From contig CAJUSU010000033.1 in assembly GCA_910589185.1 (NCBI GenBank), forward strand, positions 1 through 10,622: DNA of 10,622 nt, written 5' to 3'. Below, one piece after another: positions 6,883 through 10,622 of this stretch (within the stretch, counting starts at the first letter, position 1; each line of letters begins with the position of its first letter). Source of the stretch: an uncultured Clostridia bacterium. Its GTDB lineage: Bacteria > Bacillota > Clostridia > TANB77 > CAG-508. The translations under genes were made by a program, and so were the position numbers. The notes below the pieces were generated by a model. It saw only the letters and a program-made list of their open reading frames with translations, was not told the DNA's origin and ran no database searches.

Positions 6883-8274
6883 TTAAACAATAGCTTCACA
6901 AATTTGTGCAAAGTTTAAACTATTGGAAGCCTTCAACAATACTACATCTTCTGGTTGTAATTCTTTTTTTAATATCTCTATCGCTTCCTCATTGTTTTTG
7001 CATAATAAAATCGCATTATGGTCCATTCCATCCTCTTCTGCCTGTTCTGCCATATATTTTACTTCTTTTCCCACACAAATTAGTAAATTAATTTTATTTT
7101 TTGCAACTTCTTTTCCTACCTTTTGATGTAACTCTTTACTATATTCTCCCAATTCTAGCATATCACCTAACACTGCTATTTTACGTTTATTTGGTAGTTT
7201 TCCTACATAATCTAATGCAGCCTTCATAGAATCATAATTCGCATTATAGCAATCATTCACGATCATTGCTCCATTTTTACTTTTTTTCATTTCCATTCTT
7301 TTTTTAGTAAGTTCAAATTCTTTAATTCCTTTTAAGGCTTCTTCCATTGGAATTTCTAATGCTTTAGCTACTGCTATAGCACATAAACTATTGGATACAA
7401 AATGTTCTCCTCCAACTGGAATGGAAACATCATAAATATTGTGATTAACAACTACTTGGCATTTACTTCCATTCTCTTGAAAAATAGCATTTTTTCCTAA
7501 AATATCACTTCCTTCTTGTAAACCATAAGTAAGAATATGGTAATTAGCTTTCTCTGTTTCATACCAATTATGCAATAAATCATTATCATAATTAACAACT
7601 ACTATTCCTTGTGGATTTAAACCTTCTAATATTTCCAATTTTGCTTTTAAAATATTTTCTCTGGAGCCTAGCATTCCAATATGGGCTGTTCCAATATTCG
7701 TAATAACTGCTATGTCTGGTTTTGCAATATGTGTTAATACACTAATTTCTCCAAATGAGTTCATTCCCATTTCTAGCACCATTGCTTCTTCATCTTTTAA
7801 GTTAAGCACTGTAAGTGGTAAACCGATTTCATTATTATAATTTCCTTGCGTTTTCAATACTTTATATTTTTGTGATAGCACACTTGCAATCATATCCTTT
7901 GTACTAGTTTTTCCAACACTACCAGTAATTGCTACAACAGGAATGTGGTACAAATTTCTTTTATAACTAGCTAGCTTTTGCATTGCCTTTACTACATTCT
8001 CTACTAAAACAATAGTAGCAGAAGGATACTTTTGTAATACTTCTTGTTTTACTTCTACTCCTTGTAAAACGCAAGCTATTGCTCCCTTCTCTAATGCTTG
8101 TTCGTATAAAGTACTCCCATTAAACTTTTCACCTTGAAAGCCCAAATAAATTTGCCCTTGTTGTAGCTCTCTTGTATCTTTACAAAGATTTTCAAATACA
8201 AGATTTTGATTTCCTTGTATTAACTTTCCATTACTATTTTCTATTAAATCTTTTATTGTTACTTTATATTCCAT
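6883..8274 (-). CDS. murF: UDP-N-acetylmuramoyl-tripeptide--D-alanyl-D-alanine ligase
   Basis: This 463-residue Mur ligase adds D-Ala-D-Ala to the UDP-MurNAc-tripeptide with ATP, the last cytoplasmic step in making the pentapeptide precursor. The N-terminal substrate-binding domain spans about 1-110. The central ATPase domain has the P-loop GSVGKTSTK (118-126), GNYNNEIGLPL (144-154), EMGMN (168-172) and NIGTAHIG (193-200). The C-terminal domain has NDCYNANYDSM (340-350), the MurF-type sequence that separates it from MurE and MurC, then LGDMLELGEYS (369-379) and KASNSLNF (448-455). Length is typical. A modest AGAGG precedes the ATG. A promoter candidate lies 34 nt upstream, separate from the spore gene before it, as expected for a gene needed in growth. 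ddl follows 43 nt downstream. Confidence 0.95.
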   Translation of the reverse strand: MEYKVTIKDLIENSNGKLIQGNQNLVFENLCKDTRELQQGQIYLGFQGEKFNGSTLYEQALEKGAIACVLQGVEVKQEVLQKYPSATIVLVENVVKAMQKLASYKRNLYHIPVVAITGSVGKTSTKDMIASVLSQKYKVLKTQGNYNNEIGLPLTVLNLKDEEAMVLEMGMNSFGEISVLTHIAKPDIAVITNIGTAHIGMLGSRENILKAKLEILEGLNPQGIVVVNYDNDLLHNWYETEKANYHILTYGLQEGSDILGKNAIFQENGSKCQVVVNHNIYDVSIPVGGEHFVSNSLCAIAVAKALEIPMEEALKGIKEFELTKKRMEMKKSKNGAMIVNDCYNANYDSMKAALDYVGKLPNKRKIAVLGDMLELGEYSKELHQKVGKEVAKNKINLLICVGKEVKYMAEQAEEDGMDHNAILLCKNNEEAIEILKKELQPEDVVLLKASNSLNFAQICEAIV

Positions 8275-8307
8275 ATTTTCCTCTTTCTTATTTTATTTTA
8301 CTTTCTA

Positions 8308-8337
8308 ATTATATGCCAGTTCTATACTTTCTTGCAA
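8308..8337 (-). promoter_or_regulatory. Promoter candidate for murF-ddl
   Basis: On the minus strand TTGCAA (8332-8337) and TATAAT (8308-8313) are spaced by 18 nt. The site lies between the SASP terminator and the murF start, so it would drive murF and ddl independently of the sporulation gene upstream. Confidence 0.65.
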
Positions 8338-8352
8338 TAACATTTCAAAAAA

Positions 8353-8397
8353 AGATAAAAACAAAAACTCCAGTAATTTATCACTGGAATTTTTGTT
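8353..8397 (-). terminator. Intrinsic terminator of the SASP gene
   Basis: Arms 8360-8374 and 8383-8397 form a 15-bp stem (CAAAAACTCCAGT against ACTGGAATTTTTG, one G:U pair in the RNA) with an 8-nt loop. On the minus strand the stem ends in GTTTTTGTTTTTATC. This is a strong terminator 35 nt after the SASP stop codon and insulates murF. Confidence 0.85.
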
Positions 8398-8431
8398 CTT
8401 GAAGTACCTATTCTCGCTAAGTCTGTGTTTA

Positions 8432-8608
8432 CTAACTATTTTCGGCCGTTCTATTAGCAATTTCTATTGCTTTAGTAACAATATTACCACAAGTTTTTGA
8501 TGGTACATTTCCCCATCCGCCATCTTGTTTTACCTGGTCATATACACCAAGCTCTTTAGCAATTTCTTCTCTTAATTTATCGGAAATAAGTTTGCTGTTT
8601 CTTGACAT
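8432..8608 (-). CDS. Alpha/beta-type small acid-soluble spore protein
   Basis: A 58-residue protein, MSRNSKLISDKL to ANRTAENS, of the alpha/beta SASP family that coats spore DNA and protects it from UV and other damage, and is degraded at germination for amino acids. Family signs are REEIAKELGVYD (13-24), including an EIAKE site of the type cut by the germination protease GPR (E15-I16), then GGWGNVPSKTCGN (30-42) and the DNA-binding helix IVTKAIEIANR (43-53). It is shorter than most relatives (about 60-75 residues) and has GNIV-TK where many have a GG pair; a clostridial subgroup shares that shorter form. AGGAGGT lies 7 nt before the ATG. It stands alone between ypeB and a strong terminator. 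Sigma-G control in the forespore is expected from the family, but I could not identify a convincing sigma-G promoter. Confidence 0.9.
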   Translation of the reverse strand: MSRNSKLISDKLREEIAKELGVYDQVKQDGGWGNVPSKTCGNIVTKAIEIANRTAENS

Positions 8609-8620
8609 CTCATTTACCTC

Positions 8621-8664
8621 CTAATAGAGTTCTAAATTTGTGAAATTTTATTTCACACTATTAG
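8621..8664 (-). promoter_or_regulatory. Nested inverted repeats in the SASP upstream/leader region
   Basis: An inner perfect hairpin TGTGAAAT-TTT-ATTTCACA (8639-8657) is enclosed by outer arms CTAATAG (8621-8627) and CTATTAG (8658-8664). The arm nearer the gene includes the first AG of the Shine-Dalgarno AGGAGGT. If transcribed, the fold could partly hide the ribosome binding site; if not, the inner palindrome could be a protein binding site. It is not followed by a T-run, so it is a poor terminator for ypeB. The remainder of the 107-nt gap is AT-rich. Confidence 0.4.
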
Positions 8665-8715
8665 TTTGTTCCTAATTCTCTAAAATATTTTTTTAATTTT
8701 TTCCATTCTTTATTT

Positions 8716-10101
8716 TTAATGTGTTAATGTGCCATTTGGCGTATTTACAATGACTAATATATCTTCTTCCTTTCCTGTTTCACAGTTAATATACACCAAA
8801 AAGTCTGTATCATCTACTTTTCCTTTAAATTCCCAACATAACACTTCACTTTTCCATTCTGTTGGAATAATTGCCAAATTTTCACTTTTAATATCTAAAT
8901 TTTTGTTCAAATTTTGCTTTGCTTGTTCTTTTGAAATTGTTATTTTAGAAATATCCCTCGTTTCATGATTATTAAGGTATCCACTCGTTTCTACTCCCAT
9001 TACTTCTCCATTATCAAGTGCAACTTTTAACTTAATTAAATCTGGATAAACTGTAACCTCATCTTGTTCATAAGCATAATTAATCGTAACTATTCCATCT
9101 TGCTTTAAGTAATAAGTTTCCTTCATGTTTTTAAATCCACGTTCTTCTAAATATTTTTTTCCTATTTCATTTGCTCTATCTTGACTAACACTTTCTGCTT
9201 CTATATTTCTGTTATAATTCATAAATACAATATGTCCACCTTTTTCAGTAACAGAAATATTTAAATTAGCATCTTTCTCATGATTAATTTTTGCAGCAAA
9301 ATCATAAGTAATCATATCTGTATTTTCGGATTTGCCAGACAAAGAGATTTCTTGAACCTTATCTTCCCCAATAAACTTTTGAGCAATTTCTTTTGCCTTT
9401 TCTTCACTTATATTTTCTCCTGTTAAGCCTTTTTTGCTTTTTTTCGTAATATGCTCTGAAAAAGCTCCATCATAAATTAAACCAGAATATTCATGGAAAT
9501 TTTCTTCTAAATTCGTAAAACTACTTTTGGAAATATTACTTACTTCTTGTGCAAAAGCAACACTACCTTTTTTAGTTAATTCTCCCCAACTAATTCTTCC
9601 TTCATTCATATCAGTAGATAATTGATTTAATGTATTTTCTAATTCTACACTATACTCATGTAATTGTTTTAAATTATTTAAATCTTCTGTACTTAATTTT
9701 TCTTGGTTAATATTTTTGCGTGAAAGTGAATAACTGTAATCACTCACTTGATTTAAGAACTTTTCTGTTTTTTCCAATTCTACACTTTCAATTGGAAGTC
9801 TTGATAAATATACCTGTGCTAAATTAGCTTCTTTCCATACATTTGTTAGCGTTTCTGCACCATGCTCTGCTGTACTTGAGATTAAAGACTTTGCTAGGTA
9901 TGTTTCTACATTTTGAACATAGTCCACCAATTCAAAAAATGCCATATTATATTGATTCTCTGATGCTTGTCTATAATCCACTTGTTTTTTGTAAATCCAT
10001 ACTCCCATTGCAATAATAATAGCAAATAAAACCACTACAACACTTAACATATGTCTATCTTTTAAACGATTTTTCCAATCTACCAATTTGTTTTGTCCCA
10101 T
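8716..10101 (-). CDS. ypeB: Germination protein YpeB
   Basis: From the start chosen here the protein has 461 residues. YpeB sits at the inner spore membrane and is required for accumulation and stability of the cortex-lytic enzyme SleB in dormant spores. A short basic N-terminus is followed by one membrane helix (about 18-37, MLSVVVVLFAIIIAMGVWIY), then a long alpha-helical region. The family sequence GLIYDGAFSEHI lies near 207-218. Three PepSY-type repeats then begin near 231 (ISEEKAKEIAQKFIG), 304 (VSQDRANEIGKKYLEERG) and 388 (ISKEQAKQNLNKNL). The ATG at 10101 is chosen because AAAGGAA lies 9 nt before it; the in-frame ATG at 10128, adding nine residues, is also possible, and a TTG at 10149 overlapping sleB is least likely. 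It directly follows sleB, the classical pair. The downstream SASP gene may be separate. Confidence 0.92.
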   Translation of the reverse strand: MGQNKLVDWKNRLKDRHMLSVVVVLFAIIIAMGVWIYKKQVDYRQASENQYNMAFFELVDYVQNVETYLAKSLISSTAEHGAETLTNVWKEANLAQVYLSRLPIESVELEKTEKFLNQVSDYSYSLSRKNINQEKLSTEDLNNLKQLHEYSVELENTLNQLSTDMNEGRISWGELTKKGSVAFAQEVSNISKSSFTNLEENFHEYSGLIYDGAFSEHITKKSKKGLTGENISEEKAKEIAQKFIGEDKVQEISLSGKSENTDMITYDFAAKINHEKDANLNISVTEKGGHIVFMNYNRNIEAESVSQDRANEIGKKYLEERGFKNMKETYYLKQDGIVTINYAYEQDEVTVYPDLIKLKVALDNGEVMGVETSGYLNNHETRDISKITISKEQAKQNLNKNLDIKSENLAIIPTEWKSEVLCWEFKGKVDDTDFLVYINCETGKEEDILVIVNTPNGTLTH

Positions 10102-10110
10102 TCTTTTCAA

Positions 10111-10117
10111 TTCCTTT
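10111..10117 (-). promoter_or_regulatory. Shine-Dalgarno supporting the ypeB start at 10101
   Basis: AAAGGAA on the minus strand lies 9 nt before the ATG at 10101. The alternative ATG at 10128 has only a weak AAAAGAGAA upstream, so initiation at 10101 is favoured but not certain. Confidence 0.5.
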
Positions 10118-10139
10118 CTATTTATCATATCATTCTCTT

Positions 10140-10622
10140 TTAACGGCAAAATCTATGCTTTCCAATAGTCTTAATCAATGGTCTTGACCAAATCCATTTA
10201 TTAGTTGCTGTTGCCGGATTAAAATAATAAATTGCTCCATCAGTTGGATCCCAACCATTCAAAGCATCTTGTGCTGCTTTCACCACTGTAGCACCTTCTT
10301 TTATTGGTACATTAATCTGTCCGTCTGCTACTGCTGTAAAGGCACCTGATTGATAAATAACCCCTGCAATTGTATTTGGAAATTTAGAATCTTTTACACG
10401 ATTTAATATAACTGCTCCAACAGCTACTTGTCCTTCATAGGGTTCTCCTCTTGCTTCTCCATTGATGGCTCTTGCTAGCAGTTGTACATCTGAGGTATTA
10501 CCACTATTTGAGGCCTTAACAGGCTCTTTCCCTATTAGTTCTAATATTTCAAATACTGTGAAAAATGTGGCTATCATAGCAAGCATAATTAAGATTACTC
10601 TCAAGATGATTAACTTTATTTT
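10140..10622 (-). CDS. sleB: Spore cortex-lytic enzyme, SleB family (5' end outside window)
   Basis: 160 residues are visible and the frame is open to the window edge, so the true start may lie beyond 10622; a TTG at 10604 is the first possible start inside. SleB is a lytic transglycosylase that degrades spore cortex peptidoglycan at germination. A hydrophobic segment (about 10540-10622) acts as signal or membrane anchor, then the Hydrolase_2 catalytic domain begins almost at once: LLARAINGEARGEPYEGQ contains the catalytic Glu in NGEARGE, followed by VAVGAVILNRV, FPNTIAGVIYQSGAF, AAQDALNGWDPTDGAIYYFNP and the C-terminal TIGKHRF. The N-terminal peptidoglycan-binding domain of Bacillus SleB (about 305 residues) does not fit between anchor and catalytic domain, so this is a compact form. 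CwlJ also lacks that domain but has no membrane anchor; the anchor and the adjacent ypeB favour SleB. Confidence 0.9.
   Translation of the reverse strand, partial: KIKLIILRVILIMLAMIATFFTVFEILELIGKEPVKASNSGNTSDVQLLARAINGEARGEPYEGQVAVGAVILNRVKDSKFPNTIAGVIYQSGAFTAVADGQINVPIKEGATVVKAAQDALNGWDPTDGAIYYFNPATATNKWIWSRPLIKTIGKHRFCR

Overview
All genes in this window lie on the minus strand, so transcription runs from the right-hand end to the left. The DNA is AT-rich with A-rich coding strands and AGGAGG-type ribosome binding sites. It carries spore genes (a SleB-type lytic enzyme, YpeB and an alpha/beta small acid-soluble spore protein) beside peptidoglycan precursor genes. This points to a low-GC, endospore-forming Firmicute, most likely of class Clostridia; the species cannot be told from the sequence.

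Right part (about 8400-10622), spore region: the 3' portion of a compact sleB, then ypeB almost touching it, then a 58-residue SASP gene with its own strong terminator. SleB and YpeB form a known germination pair: YpeB is needed to keep the cortex-lytic enzyme stable in the dormant spore. The SASP coats and protects spore DNA.

Middle part (about 4100-8340), housekeeping region: a good promoter at 8308-8337 precedes murF and ddl. Ddl makes D-Ala-D-Ala and MurF attaches it to the UDP-MurNAc-tripeptide, so the two enzymes do consecutive steps. A 53-nt palindromic element follows, then a YqeK-type HD-domain hydrolase, then a DnaJ/CbpA-like co-chaperone with an extended -10 promoter candidate in front of it.

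Left part (1-4054), conjugation-related region: a perfect consensus promoter (TTGACA, 17 nt, TATAAT at 4026-4054) reads into a tight three-gene operon. It encodes two small soluble proteins that I do not recognise and a VirD4/TraG-family coupling ATPase of 681 residues. No relaxase, VirB4 or other secretion-channel gene is in the window. The operon ends at an AT-rich hairpin, followed by about 940 bases with no intact gene. The minus strand there is strongly purine-rich and gives short lysine/glutamate-rich helical peptide fragments in changing frames, as a decayed gene would.

The best leads are the coupling-protein operon with its two unknown partners and consensus promoter, the possible gene remnant beyond it, the 5712-5764 palindrome, and the structured leader of the SASP mRNA. 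I did not find a clear new defence system, CRISPR array, RNA gene or complete mobile element.
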